A DNA stretch of 64,000 nt from Acanthaster planci (Eukaryota; Echinodermata; Asteroidea; Valvatida; Acanthasteridae). Both the position numbers and the translations under genes were made by a program. The stretch covers positions 189,945-253,944 of the forward strand of contig NW_019091547.1 of the NCBI RefSeq assembly GCF_001949145.1. The letters are read 5' to 3'. Positions 53,201 to 64,000 of the stretch are shown piece after piece. The notes under the pieces were generated by a model. It did not search any database and was not told the origin of the DNA. It saw only the letters and a program-made list of their open reading frames with translations. The number at the start of each line of letters is the position of its first letter. Position 1 is the stretch's first letter.

Positions 53201-56200
53201 TACACAATTGTACCGTTTTGTACCTTTGAGTTGGAAATCGTAAAAATCTCAGTCTGGATTGTACAGTTGTAAACGGACTAAACAAATCATAAAATTATGC
53301 CTAGATCGTACAAGTTGGCATCTCTGGGACTCACTCAGTTAACAGCAACCTGATGAAAACAAGCATTATATTCACTGTAGGCAAAAAACATATGAGACCT
53401 CCTGTTGATTGTGTATGATTCTTTGAAGGCATTTAATGCAGAAGGAATTGGGGAGACTTGCAACATATTTTCATTACCTGTTTGCCAAATAGTTCAAGAA
53501 ACTGCCGTAAGTTCAAGAAAGCATGCAAAATGCATTCTGGTGTGGAGCCAGTACAGTGAGCTTTACCAATCAATTAAAATACAGGCAAACGGATCTTGCA
53601 AAGCCAACCTTAACAAATTTAGCTTTATCTTTTGATAAATTACATTTGTCACATGAATTAAGAAGGGTGTAACCAGTTGTCCGATGTGATCAAATGTATC
53701 AGTTCCCTGGACATACTGGCAACATACCAACACTTGGGCATAAACTTGGAATGTTTCTGATGAATTCCACCATGCAAGATTTGCCTGAGGACCAATCTTG
53801 ATTCTAGCAACCTCAGATGCATCTGAATTCCAATGCTATGTTGGTCTTTCCTGCCTAATTTAAAATAAAAATAGTTGCATCTCTTTGCAAAACACAGCAA
53901 ACAGGTACAGGTATACCGAGCTGGAATTATTTTGGTTGCATCTTACATGTTCCATTGTACTACCTGCTATGCTTTCTTGTAGTGACTCGATGACTTCATC
54001 ATCTTTGAAGCCAAAGTCATCAACGAGTCGCTCCTGGAGGTACCTGACAATCGTCTCCATGTCTTTCTTCAGCATCATCCCTGTGTAACAAAGACAGTCG
54101 GTGAGACTCCACTCATTAACTTCACAAAGCAACTTTGATTTCATTCTTGACAAGTGCTAAGAATTCCAACACAAGTGGGAAGTCTTTGTTATTCCGACAG
54201 GGAAACGGCCTCTGAACCCAACATAAATTTGAATAGTAACTCTCAAGTTTATTTCCGTCACTAAGTGTGTAGTTATGTGCTGTCATACCCAATATGACAG
54301 TTACATGCAGAAAGATAAGCAACGTTTTGCACAAGCCATTTGTAATTCACAATCCTTCCTCCCCTGGTCTGCCATGTACAGTCACAAAACAAGGAAATAA
54401 GATCAGTTATGATTTGGCTACAGTACACGAACATCTCAAGTGCCAGCATCTCTATGCTTCATGTTTGAGACACTCATTATCAGCTGTCTTACACGTCACT
54501 GACACCACTGCTACTAAAGGAAACAAGTGTCACCTTTCCATTAACCACTTACAGTGCGTATTATTTTTGGCTGAAAATTTTAACTTTTGAAAAAGACAGT
54601 TTAGCAGAAAGTTTTGAGACACACTCAAACACCACAAATATCAATTTGAAAGCATCATTTGAGCAGTATTTGTACAATATTTCTTGACAAAACCTCAACT
54701 TTTTCAACACACATAGCAATGTTTGTTACCACAACGGGCCATACACAGCAGGCAAGTTCAGCTTATAAGTTCAGAAACAGTTCACCTAATCAGACCTCTT
54801 CGACTTTTTTGTGTGCATAAAACAAACGGACAATGAGGGATTTTTAGCATTAGTCAGAGGTAATTTGAAGCATGCCTGACTTTTTAATCAACAGGCCATG
54901 CCTGTGTTCTAGACAGCCAGATTGTGTTTATGTGTCTTCTGGCATGTGGTGGTAATTAAACAAACCAAAAAAGTAAGTTTCAACTATGAGATTATGAAGA
55001 GCATACCACTCAACAGGCACTAGTTAGAAAATGTCCATATAAATACATGTATGTATCAGCACCTGCTAACTGTGGGAACTGCTATAAGTGCCCTCATGAG
55101 ACAGTTTGCTAGGTGAGATGGGTACACTATCATGTATAAAAGTGACCAGCGCTGTATCAAATTAAAGAGCTAAACTGCTCAAGTTTTTAAGGATTAGTGA
55201 TTCTGGCAAAATAAGACAGACCTAGGCAGAGACTGCAGTGGAGAAAAATGACCAAAAACCAAATGGAAAATATTTTTCAGATCAACTTGTTTTCTCATCT
55301 TTGAAATGTCTACCTCAAATATTTTGAGGGCATGAAAAAAAGAATAAAAGTGTCAAGGAGAAAAAACACAGGCATCCTTCATCATCACAAGTACAAAACT
55401 GAAAGCTTTAATACCATTTTTCTCAGTATTTTACTTTTTTCACGTCAGTGAATGGAAACTTCAAACAGCCCGTAACTTGTCACTGGAATCTTCATGATAA
55501 CAGTGCAATCAATGATATTTTTACAATTTTTTTCTCCCTGATACCCGTAAATCCTCTTGTCAATTCATGCCCATTTCTGTCCCTTTCTGCCAGGATGCCT
55601 AACAATTCGGCTGGTGCCTTACGTCGGTGCATCTTCATGAGATTGAAAGACATGGCCACCAGGATCTTGTCACCTTCCAGCATGTAGATATCCCAGAGGC
55701 GTAACGTTAGTGAGAACGGCACCCGGTCCAGGAAGCACTGGAAGAACCACTTCATAGAGTACAGGCTGGTGTGGATCTCCAGCTTGTCCTGACAAGAAAG
55801 GTTGTAGGGAGGGGGGCAGGGATTCAGACCAGCAAAGAGAAGAAGACCAATAAGAGTTTGGGTGAAGGCTTTGTATGGAAACTATTTGGCCTTTCCCGCA
55901 TGGGGCTTTCTTTCACTAAAACCACTCTTGTAATGTCACTCTATCCACAAAAAGTGTTGATTTTATCAACAGTAAACTGTACTCTCTTTAAAACTGACAC
56001 GGATCCAACTTAATTAATTAGACACAGAAATTGTAACAGTAGCATTAAATTGTTACAACTTCATGCAAAATGAGAACTGAGAACCATTTTGGCGATTGAT
56101 GCTCTCTTTGCAATGTTCAATTTACCATGTTAGTATTTTGACTATTTATAGATTTTCAAATAAAGTGACATACTCCTTTCCTTATATTTGTCTTGTATTC

Positions 56201-59200
56201 GGTTTTGTTTATTTTCATTTATAGTCTTCTTATTTTATTTTTGTAAAGAGTTTTGTTGACTTTTCTTTTGATTTATTACATTATATGTAAATTGTACTAA
56301 TGATCTGTACTATTTGTACTTTTATTTTTATTTATAAAATCCTCAGTGTAGAAATTTTCCCAGAGTTTCACTAAGTCAGCATTTATGTTCACATCCAATC
56401 TTAACCAATCACTTTCAGTTTCATCTCAGTTTCCACCTTCCCTCTGGGATTTACATCCTGCCTCCCAATCTAAGAATCTCCACTTTTTTTTGGCATTTCT
56501 CCCTAATGTAACCAAGCACAATCAGCTGAGATTCTGAGACCAGAAATATTCAATACATGACATGGGGGTGGCAACCGCTTATGTCTAAGCAAGTATTTCT
56601 GTAAAAATCTGTCCACATTTGCTTCAACAATGGTTGCCTATAAAAATAATTCCAATCCCCCAAACCACTCCCCCAAACCGAATTTGCCACGTGTGTAAGG
56701 GCATATATTTTAGCAATGACTGATGCCAACAATTCAAATTAGAAACAACATTATAACTTATAGAGATAAGGCCGATTCATACTTGATTACTTACAAAGTT
56801 CTTCTTGACTTTAGGGAGGAACTTTTTCAAGATGCGTTCATGGTGGTCCTGGTACCTTATCAACTTCGGGAAACCAGGTATAAAGAAGCCTGCAGAAAGA
56901 CAATAACTTTTTTAAAACTATAATGTATATGAGGCACTGTATTGAAGTCTGAAAAATGAACAGTGTGCTGTTACCGATATACAGAGGATTTCCGTGATTC
57001 ATTCGGAATTTTTGTTCATCAGCGCAGTTGGTCAAAGCCTTTTCCATCAGTTTGCTTTGAGGAAGACAGTCTTAGCTTTCTGAATGGATCCGGAGAAATG
57101 AGCACGCTGAATGCGACTTACCATGCATAGCATGCTTCGTGTCCGTCAGCAGGGCATGTAAGGCCCAGAATGCATCTTCCTCGTTCAGATACATCAAGAG
57201 CAGAGCAGCAATCTGACTCATGCCTTGACAGTAGCCAACCTCCTGAAACAGACAATGGAACCCCCCCCAAAAAAAGCCAATGAGGGAAAAGACAGTGAGA
57301 AAAACAAACAGACTGGCATAGTTGAGGTTTGTACGAAAACCACCTAAAGGGAATCACAGTGTCACTGAGTGACATGATCAAGTTGGCATCAGTGGTATTG
57401 ATGTTGTTGGTTCCCTGGGTGAGTGTGATAGATTTGGACCTCCTCAACAAACTAGTTCAAGAAAGCTATCTTCAGAACTGTCAGTTGGTGCACTGGTCCT
57501 TTGGTTGGACCTTTTGAACCGGTCTTGTTTTAAATAGATTGCTTGTTGCCTGAAAACTCTGCTGCAATTGGAATCGAATGAAGACTGTGAGGTGGAGACA
57601 ATCTTTCACCAACAGCACTTCAATTGAAAACTTTGGTCCTGCCTTTGGAAAACATCAGGACAAAGTCATAACAGGATCACTGAGGGTACTGGTAAAATGG
57701 GCAGCGTGATTCCTGACATGTACATGTAGTTGATAAGAAGGGTAGAAGTAGCCCATCCAAACGGCAATCCAAAGACCACTTTGTAGCGGTGACTGGTTAT
57801 CTCCAAAAGCTTGTGACTATAACATTACAAGCTTTCACAAGCGGGTTCCGGCCCACAGCCTCCACAGCACTAATACGATCACTTAGTGAACTTGACCAAT
57901 GAGCTTTGACAGATTGGCTACACACTGAAGTCATAAATGGGGGAAATAAAATTCTGTGGTATTTGCGGTGCCATGTAATAATGCAAGAACTGCTACAAAC
58001 TGCTTGCTGGCTGCAGTGACCCAAAATACGAGTCAGAAAGTTGGAGGGCTTGATGTTTTGATCCATGATCTGCTAGGATTGAGAAGTCAGTTCATCCCAC
58101 CTTTTTTCATTTTAAATTATTACATAACACAGGGGTGTGAGCAGCCAGTTCAACTCAAAGCTGAAAACAGCTAGCAAAAAACTGAAATATTAAAAGTGCC
58201 AGTGCTTTTGTGCAGACTAGATATACAAAAAAAGCTAAAATTCCAGGTCAACATCTAAACAAAAAAAGCTGAAATCAGCTAAAAAGCTGAACTCTCACAT
58301 CCCTGATAACACTTTTTCTGTGGATTTCCACTACAAAATAATGGATACATATTTGATCTTTGACCAGTACAGCAAACACAAATGGAAACAATAACAACTT
58401 GTAATCCATTTGGATACAAACTTGCATTTTCTTTAATGTACCAACTAAGCATTTTGTTTATCATGTAACATGTATAATATCCCCCCCTTTGATAGAGCAG
58501 GTCATGCATACAAGTTGTATAGAAACAAAAAGGAGTCAGGAACAAACCAAATATACAGAATTGGAGAACTGAACTACAAGACTTTAGCAGACAGATGCAC
58601 AAAGAATTGTCTCACCGTGTTGTACATGGAGTAGGCAGCAAGTATATGGAATAACGCCTGCTGTTTAATTCCATAACGGTCTCGGAACATTATATGATTC
58701 CTGAATGTTCTGTTGACGTCGAGGTCAATCTGCCGTATGTCCGGTGAAAGTTTGCGTGCTCGTATTCGCATTCTCTGTTAAATAAGATTACAAAGACTGG
58801 TCCAGAAGAGGGAGAAGACAGGGCAACTACATTATTGCTGATGACTACCGCTGGGCGATTATCTCGATTAATCATAATAGTGCCTTCTGCTCATTTCACT
58901 ACTCGTGGATTTGCAACTAATCGATTAATCGCGGCAGCACAATTACATGTAGTAACTGTAGAAAAATGAGAAGTGATTGTAATGGAGTACCGATTAAGTT
59001 ACACACACTACCACACTGTATATGATCATGATCCAGGGCACATCTGCTTTATTTCGGCAGTCTCCACTGACAGACTTGTGGTCGACTGGGCCGGCGGCAG
59101 TTCAGTTCAACGAACTTTAGCCTTTCCTACTATTAACCTTAGTCCAAAAATGTAGCAAGAGTTGCCAACTGCAAGTATCCAAGGCTTCTGTGTCATGTTG

Positions 59201-61829
59201 AAAGGAGGTAAATTACTCGTAGTTCATGGGTTCATAAATTCATTCCGAACAATTTAGATGTTTCAAATTACGCACAGATCCATTTTTGGATGCTAGTTAT
59301 TTTGTGTCTTGGAGTTTTGAACTTTGTGACTGGAACAAGTAAATGTAGAACAGCCTTGCTGCCCCATCCACAAAACTTTGGAAGTTCCTGTTTCAAATTT
59401 TTGTTTCCACACTTAGTTAAGGGTTTGTAGAATAACTAGCTTGGTGGGTCCGATGAGTAATGCCTGAACCGTCATACTTTATATTCATGAAGAAGTTGTT
59501 AACATAATAGTAAGTCTGACAGTTCCACAAAATATCAAGTTAGATGCAAAAGAGCCAAACATTACAGTACTTCAAATTAATTAAAATGCTTCAGGCCTAC
59601 AATTAGGAATTGGTTTTATAGACAAAGCCTTAGACAGAGACGAAGTTGAAAAATGGCCCTTGGTCACATGTAGTCGTCGTATGTACTCAGATCCAACTGG
59701 AGCTCAAGCCGCAACCGTTCCAGTAATCATGATAATTTTATAGCAGATACAGAAAATACTGCCACTGGCTTTCCAGATTTCAGAATTAATGAAATAACAT
59801 AAAAGCAGAAACATAAACTTGCCCTGGCACTTGCTGCTGCATAGTGTGCATTATACTTGTGCAGAATTTCTGCAATGAAACTAATGAAAGCACCATATTC
59901 ACGTGTTGACACTACGTCTCAGAATTTTTGCCACTACTCGTGATTAAACGATTAATCACGATTAGTTCGTGTGTGATTAATCAATTAGCAATAGTCACTA
60001 ATTGCCCAGCGGTACTGATGACCATAGTTTCTCTAAAATTTCTGTTTGGGATCAACTTTAATCTTGCACATCACAAGAGAATGAGAGTGGGGAAATATAA
60101 ACAGGATATCAACTGGATACAAGGGACAGCCGCATGCTTAATTTAACCCTGAACTCTTCTGGCCATTTAATCAGGGAACATTCCTTTATCCTACAAAATC
60201 TTTAAAAATGCGCAAGAAACCAATGACATATTCATGCACATATGTACATGTACATGTAACTGAACCAACCTGAGTTACCTGTTGATCTCTACAAGACATA
60301 AATACAGCAAAACACTGCCTAACCAAAGAATGGTCTTTTGGAGAAATGGAGTGCCAAAGGCAAATGACTGGATAAAAAATTTCCGTGGATAAGAGAAATG
60401 TCCTCTCACCTCGTACACGCTTGGCTGTTCATCTTTGACCTTCTTCAGGTCTAGTAGCAGAGCCCAGACACTGCCCCTCAGTTTGTCAGGGATCCCTTTG
60501 TAGACTCGCCTCGTCAACTGAAATGACAGACACAGTTCAGATAGAAACACTACGGCAAGAGCCTTCCTGTACATGCATTGTACAAGTGAACTACAAAGAG
60601 CTCCAACCTCAATCCAATCCCATAGATCTTTGCATTTCCGACATTTGACCAATATCATCCTCTTGCAATCCTGACATTTGACGTTCATCCTATCCTTATC
60701 TTGGCTGCAATTCAAGTCATAATCTCTGCTGAGCTCATCAATAAAAAAAGGCCCCCACAGATTCTACTGAAAAAGGAGATTGTTTGGCTTTGAAAAAAAC
60801 CCAGAAGGATTGTGGAAATGCAGGCCAGAATCAACTCTGTGGGCTTGGGGGCTTCCATCTGGGGCAGAGTTAAGTAAGTTATGGATGAAACAATGGCCCT
60901 CAGTGCGCAAGAAATAAAGGCAATCAATGTGCAAAATGGCTGCATGCAGGCTTGTGAAAGTTCACCTTTGGGGGGAGTGGGTTTGCTTTGTGTGAGTAAA
61001 AATTGTAATTGGCTAACCCATTAAAAAGTGAAAAGAAATGGAAAGGCTAAGGACGCAATAATAATTTAATTTTTGTTTGAGAAACATGCAAGTTATTAAG
61101 CCCAGAAAGTGGTTGACTTTACACTGTTTTCAATGGGACTTGAATTAATGGACTGCACTCTATGAAATTACTGACATGTGACCTCAATCCCATCATCCTA
61201 ATGCATTCCTGACATTTGACCTCAATCCCATCATTCTCATGCATTTCTGAAACTTGACCTCAATCCAACCATCCTCTTCCCATTCTTGACATCTGACCTT
61301 ATTGGCATCAATTTCTTTGTGATGTGAGATCTTATTCCTATCATTCTCATTTCCAACAAGACTTTTTGACCTAAATCCTATCATCCCATTCCATAAAATC
61401 AACTGAGATTCCAATCATCCTCATTCCCAGCTTCGGATTTGAACTCAGTCCCATTTCCATTATAAAAATATCCCACAACACAATGACATCACACTTTGTT
61501 TCCATATGAGCTTTCCTATGGCAGTGAACAGGGGCAAAATCCACTGGGCCTTTATAGGACAATGCACATGTAAACAAAGCATGGCATCACTGTGTTTTAG
61601 ATCAACAGGCATTTAATCTCATTCTATCATCCTCATCCCCAAATTCCCATTTGATCTCAATCCCATCTTCCTCAACCCCAACATGACATCATTCCCATGT
61701 ATGTACTTGGCATCTGACTCCCAGCACAACCACTTATTTTCACCTCACCTTTTCACTGGGATAGTATCGCTTCCAGTCTTTCATCATTTTCAGCCATTTT
61801 TTCGTCCTCTCAACTTCTTGCTCCCGAAG
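43189..61829 (-). CDS. USP6NL: USP6NL / RN-tre family TBC Rab-GAP, 9 exons, 5' end outside the window
   Basis: RN-tre proteins speed GTP hydrolysis by Rab5-group and related Rabs and so restrain endocytic traffic and receptor uptake. In transcript order the exons are 61829-61749, 60517-60410, 58774-58616, 57242-57122, 56889-56795, 55788-55623, 54080-53964, 52044-51893 and 44226-43189. Phases agree at all junctions, giving 678 residues and a stop. Numbering from the first visible residue, the TBC domain spans about 28-282, with the arginine finger in IDLDVNR (R85) and the glutamine finger in YCQG (Q122). The tail (283-678) is Ser/Pro-rich. Human USP6NL is about 830 residues; roughly 75-80 N-terminal residues are missing here because earlier exons lie beyond 64000. 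Close paralogues in the TBC family are possible, but the [24 protein letters not shown] block is characteristic of this one. Confidence 0.93.
50231..50553 (-). repeat. Dispersed repeat copy interrupted by a MITE
   Basis: Two parts, 50231-50295 and 50519-50553, together match the uninterrupted 100-base copy at 52211-52310: GTGTTCCCA at the start, TTCCAGGACTAAAATAT in the middle, TTTCCATGACAT and AATGCCATTT at the end. The gap is filled by the element at 50296-50518. Confidence 0.75.
50296..50518. mobile_element. 223-bp TA-flanked MITE inserted in a repeat
   Basis: The inverted ends are YACTACTCAAAAAAGT at 50296-50311 and its inverse ending at 50518, flanked by TA at 50294-50295 and 50519-50520. 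No coding sequence is present. TA targets and short inverted ends fit the Tc1/mariner superfamily, but the family assignment is inference. Comparison with 52211-52310 shows the site without the insert. Confidence 0.82.
51893..52044 (-). CDS. USP6NL: USP6NL exon after the TBC domain
   Basis: Phase 1 to 0, from AGCTTCTAG-type acceptor CTTCTAG to CAG|GTAAAG. It encodes [20 protein letters not shown] then [20 protein letters not shown]. The LRRAKxxxPxP start matches the LKRAKLDLPEPGK segment after the TBC domain in human USP6NL. Confidence 0.9.
52211..52310 (-). repeat. Dispersed repeat, uninterrupted copy
   Basis: The 100-base relative of the interrupted copy at 50231-50553, in the same orientation and about 60 bases from the element at 52372. 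It is also related to the plus-strand copy at 30160-30450 through its TTTCCATGACAT and CCAAGACTTTCCAGGAC words. Confidence 0.65.
52372..53327 (-). mobile_element. Terminal-inverted-repeat transposon with zinc-finger-like ORF, internally deleted
   Basis: A 956-bp segment whose ends are inverted repeats CCAGAGATGCCAACTT (52372-52387 against 53312-53327). It contains the transposase fragment at 52639-53082. Most of a transposase is absent, so this is a deletion derivative. A target duplication was not clear: flanks TGAGGTCT and GACTCACT share only some bases. An hAT-like origin is suggested by the finger type, but is not proven. It lies in the USP6NL intron between the last TBC exon and the linker exon. 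Confidence 0.78.
52639..53082 (-). pseudogene. Transposase N-terminal fragment with CxxC zinc-finger-like module
   Basis: A 147-codon minus-strand frame. Its middle and end read [20 protein letters not shown] then [20 protein letters not shown]. The order W-x-AKS, then C-x-x-C, then D-x-x-I-x-H-x-G, then a basic H/R-rich end is the pattern of the finger found at the N-terminus of certain hAT-type transposases and their domesticated relatives. The final His pair is not preserved (RPRKY replaces the usual RH..K..H), and a GTAGGTAAGG word follows, so the original may have been spliced. No catalytic RNase-H residues are present. Confidence 0.6.
53964..54080 (-). CDS. USP6NL: USP6NL exon: end of TBC domain
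   Basis: Phase 1 to 1, from TTACACAG to CAG|GTAGTA. It encodes [20 protein letters not shown] then [18 protein letters not shown]. It matches the [32 protein letters not shown] helix pair that closes the TBC fold in USP6NL. Confidence 0.95.
55623..55788 (-). CDS. USP6NL: USP6NL exon: TBC domain, WFFQCFLDR block
   Basis: Phase 0 to 1, from TTGTCAG to CGAC|GTAAGG. It encodes [20 protein letters not shown], then [20 protein letters not shown]. [24 protein letters not shown] is nearly identical to human USP6NL and is motif C of TBC domains. Confidence 0.97.
56795..56889 (-). CDS. USP6NL: USP6NL exon: TBC domain, GFPKL block
   Basis: Phase 1 to 0, from TTTCTGCAG to TTT|GTAAGT. It encodes [20 protein letters not shown] then [11 protein letters not shown]. 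FPKLxRxQxHHExILxKFL is conserved in the family. Confidence 0.96.
57122..57242 (-). CDS. USP6NL: USP6NL exon: TBC glutamine finger
   Basis: Phase 0 to 1, from TGTTTCAG to CATG|GTAAGT. It encodes [20 protein letters not shown] then [25 protein letters not shown] carries the catalytic glutamine (Q122 in the visible fragment). Present residues indicate a competent dual-finger GAP. Confidence 0.98.
58616..58774 (-). CDS. USP6NL: USP6NL exon: TBC arginine finger
   Basis: Phase 0 to 0, from TTTAACAG to ACG|GTGAGA. It encodes [40 protein letters not shown] and [22 protein letters not shown] contains the arginine finger (R85 of the fragment). Confidence 0.98.
58846..60014. mobile_element. Non-autonomous hAT element with 8-bp target duplication
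   Basis: A 1169-bp segment with inverted ends TACCGCTGGGCRATT (58846-58860 and 60000-60014). It is flanked on both sides by the same 8 bases, CTGATGAC (58838-58845 and 60015-60022). Eight-base duplications and GCTGGGCGATT-type ends are hAT features. Sub-terminal CGATTAATC words recur at both ends (58863-58872, 58920-58932, 59941-59965), as expected of transposase-binding repeats. No transposase reading frame is recognisable. It fills most of a USP6NL intron. Confidence 0.9.
60410..60517 (-). CDS. USP6NL: USP6NL exon: start of TBC domain
   Basis: Phase 0 to 0, from CATTTCAG to GAG|GTGAGA. It encodes [20 protein letters not shown] then [16 protein letters not shown]. RRxYKGIPxxLRGxVWALLL is TBC motif A. 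Confidence 0.97.
60601..60690. repeat. Isolated minisatellite-like copies
   Basis: Words such as AACCTCAATCC, CCGACATTTGACC and ATCATCCTCTTGC match units of the larger array at 61180-61700 in the same intron. Confidence 0.5.
61180..61700. repeat. Degenerate minisatellite, period about 40 bp
   Basis: Direct repeats of a unit like TGACCTCAATCCCATCATCC followed by a TCATGCATTTCTGACAT-type stretch occur around 61181, 61216, 61254, 61296, 61370, 61440 and 61617-61680. Units differ in length and sequence. It is in the USP6NL intron upstream of the TBC motif A exon. Confidence 0.7.
61749..61829 (-). CDS. USP6NL: USP6NL first visible exon
   Basis: Phase 0 to 0, 27 codons, from ATCCAACAG to AAG|GTGAGG. 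It encodes [20 protein letters not shown] then RYYPSEK. ExERTxKWLKMxKxW matches the segment just before TBC motif A in human USP6NL, so about 75-80 residues should precede it in exons further right. Confidence 0.93.
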
Positions 61830-64000
61830 CTGTTGGATACAAAATATAAACGTGGACAAATTCAAATTTCAAGTTTACAGCAAATAAATCATACATAATT
61901 CTTCACCCTACCAAAAATGCACTTCCACATTCCCTTTCAGGGTAACACTGAGCTTTGAGGAAGGCTTGAATAATGTCCAAACTGCGTACCCTCTATACAA
62001 CCAAAAGAGTATCTCTGGCAAAATGGTCCCCTACAAAACTTGTATTTCTGGGTGTGTGCCAGATCATATAATAATATAAAACAGCTACATGTATGGCAGA
62101 TTTAAATTCTGTGATCTTTGGCAGCAGTGTTTGACAAAATGTCTTCCTTGAGTAGCTTCATAGCATACAGGATTTACTGCAGAAATGTGCGACTTAGTAC
62201 ATTCATCCAAGCGGAGACGTCAAACGAAGTGCAGGAACGGATATTCTGACTTTCAGCTGATTCATCGAAAGTGACGGGGTCTGTTTATTAATAGCAAGCA
62301 ATCCCCAGCTGTACCACTGTAGGAGCATGCCTCTTCAGAGCATTAAATGTAACATGTCTGTTAGAGCAGTGCATGCCACCGTATATATCTATAAGATACT
62401 GAATATTATGATTCCTGTGGCTAAAAATGAAAAAAAAAACCATCCTGTATAAATGATGTGTACCAGAATAGTTACATGACTAATGGACAAAACTGTAATC
62501 AATTATTGGAAGAGGCAGGATCACAGGCGGGAGATGAGTGTATTTTATTCCTTGATTTACAATGTACGTGTACCTTTTACATGTAGTTCTCAGCCGAGCA
62601 AAGACGCTTACAAGTGAAGTAATTCACCAAACTACAACCTAAGCATAAACACCATGAATCAAAGAGAAGACTTGGAGACCTAGCTGAAGTCAGTCGTGAG
62701 TGTAGCAAGAAAACCCCAGCATGTACATTTTTTTAAAATTCTTCTTTCAAAGAAAACCCTCTTAAGAAGTAACCACAGAGAGAGAGAGGAAACCAAATTA
62801 TTTGGTGTACCAAGGGATTGTGAGGGTAGACAGCATAGAAGAATGATTATGCCAGCCAGCCTGACTACACACAATACAATGTAGGGAGTAGTTAAAATGT
62901 TGACCTTGCAGTCAACAAGATATAAACTGTGTACTGTGTCTCAGTTAATTCAGATCTTAAATGTATAAGGTACAAGTATTGCCAAAAGACAAGCACTGCC
63001 TGTTTTGGGTTTTGCATTGGAACCTGACACAAGAGTACCCAACTGTTGATGTTGGGAACCTGTTCGAAATTATGCAAATACATACCCGTAGTCAACTTTG
63101 CAAGTTATCAAGTAATTCAGACGATAAAAAAATGTTTCAAAAGGTCTTGTGGGAAAACGTAAACACAATGCCCAATGCTGGCATAATGCAAGGCAATGAT
63201 GAAACAGATTCCACTCTTCATGCGCATGTTCCAAAGGTTGTTGATGACCACTTGAAAGAACTGGCAATTTGAATGGATTTTTAACACAATCTTCCTGAGT
63301 TTTGGGGTTACTTTTATCAGTTCAGTACCTCCGTAACCATGTTTAAATTCAGTAGACATGGTAGAGTACATGTACTTGGTTGAAACCCCAGCAGCAAATG
63401 CACCTTCCCCAGCTACATCTCTCCACTGAAAGCCTTGTTCAATTTATTCCTCATTGTTCTTGAGCAGCAATGTCGTTATATTATCATAATTTAAAACTGC
63501 CAGCATACCAGTACAATGTAGTTGGATGACAGGCACTTCAACTGTCTTTTCCAAATGACCTCAACGTACACTTAACAAGAATGAACTTGGCGACAAAATA
63601 CAAACTCCAAGCTCAACAGACAGTTTTCCAAACTGCTTTTTTACTAGCTGAAAACCCATCAATGATGGGCACACAAATATGACTGGTAAAGGTACATGTA
63701 CATGTGCAGCTGACAATTCTGCAAGGAGATACAGTACTTACATGTACACTTGTTTCAGGTACTCCTGTTCCTCTAAGTGACGCACCCATAAAGAAAATTA
63801 CTGAGATAAAGGCCAGACTTTTCTCCACAGAATTAAGCCGTTCCGTTTGAAAAACTCTGCTCGTCGTTTTCAGCAAAGCAGAAATGGTCCTAAACTGCAT
63901 ACTAATCCATCTCAGTCCCAGTTTGGTTGTGAAATGCAAGTGTCAATTTTCCCTGTTTTGTTTTGACTAAATGTATTTCCTCGATATGAATCAGTGATTC
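61830..64000 (-). other. USP6NL 5' intron, running off the window
   Basis: I searched the minus strand for the family's upstream KVTDRFGFLHE-type segment and did not find it. No other coding sequence is convincing. The right edge has scattered TACATGTA palindromes (63366-63374, 63691-63703, 63740-63748). Confidence 0.6.

Noticed and set aside
52372-53327. Alternative USP6NL exon encoding the zinc-finger-like frame
   Set aside because: It is enclosed by transposon-type inverted repeats, and the exons on either side already join in phase without it.
60601-61700. CRISPR array
   Set aside because: The repeats are degenerate, contiguous, without unique spacers, and lie in an animal intron.

Overview
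The window is animal nuclear DNA, most likely from a marine invertebrate. The genes are split into many short exons with GT-AG introns of 0.2 to 8 kb. The non-coding DNA is AT-rich, carries many decayed DNA transposons and tRNA-derived repeats, and is peppered with the palindromic word TACATGTA. The sequence alone does not settle the phylum; echinoderm, hemichordate, cephalochordate or lophotrochozoan would all fit. There are no bacterial features such as operons, Shine-Dalgarno sites or CRISPR.

Two conserved genes converge tail to tail. On the plus strand, 4.8-36.3 kb holds a complete coding region for a PLD1/2-type phospholipase D. It has 22 coding exons that join in frame to 1343 codons plus stop overlap accounting (4032 nt, 1343 residues), with PX, PH and two HKD catalytic motifs and the C-terminal Trp-Thr typical of animal PLD. 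Its first coding exon encodes an unusual acidic N-terminal extension of about 340 residues. On the minus strand, 61.8 kb down to 43.2 kb holds nine exons of a TBC-domain Rab GTPase-activating protein of the USP6NL (RN-tre) family. They give 678 residues including the full catalytic core and the stop codon. The first exons of this gene lie beyond the right edge.

Layout: 1-4.8 kb is 5' flank, probably with untranslated PLD exon(s); 4.8-36.3 kb is PLD; 36.3-43.2 kb lies between the stop codons and must contain both 3' UTRs; 43.2-61.8 kb is USP6NL; 61.8-64 kb is USP6NL intron. Introns carry a Tc1/mariner element with transposase remains (7.8-8.9 kb), a five-unit satellite-like array (15.2-16.0 kb), two inverted copies of a TTAA-flanked piggyBac-like MITE (17.2 and 23.2 kb), a TA-flanked pogo-like MITE (17.9 kb), an hAT element with a clear 8-bp target duplication (58.8-60.0 kb), a TIR element with a zinc-finger-like transposase fragment (52.4-53.3 kb), a nested MITE whose empty site can be read from a second copy (50.3 kb), and several foldbacks.

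Both proteins act in membrane traffic: PLD makes phosphatidic acid downstream of Arf/Rho/PKC, and RN-tre inactivates Rab5-group GTPases in endocytosis. Their adjacency is recorded as an observation; nothing in the sequence shows co-regulation. I found no wholly new system. The most unusual items are the PLD N-terminal extension, the PLD stop codon embedded in a perfect splice donor, and the dense, well-delimited intronic transposon population.
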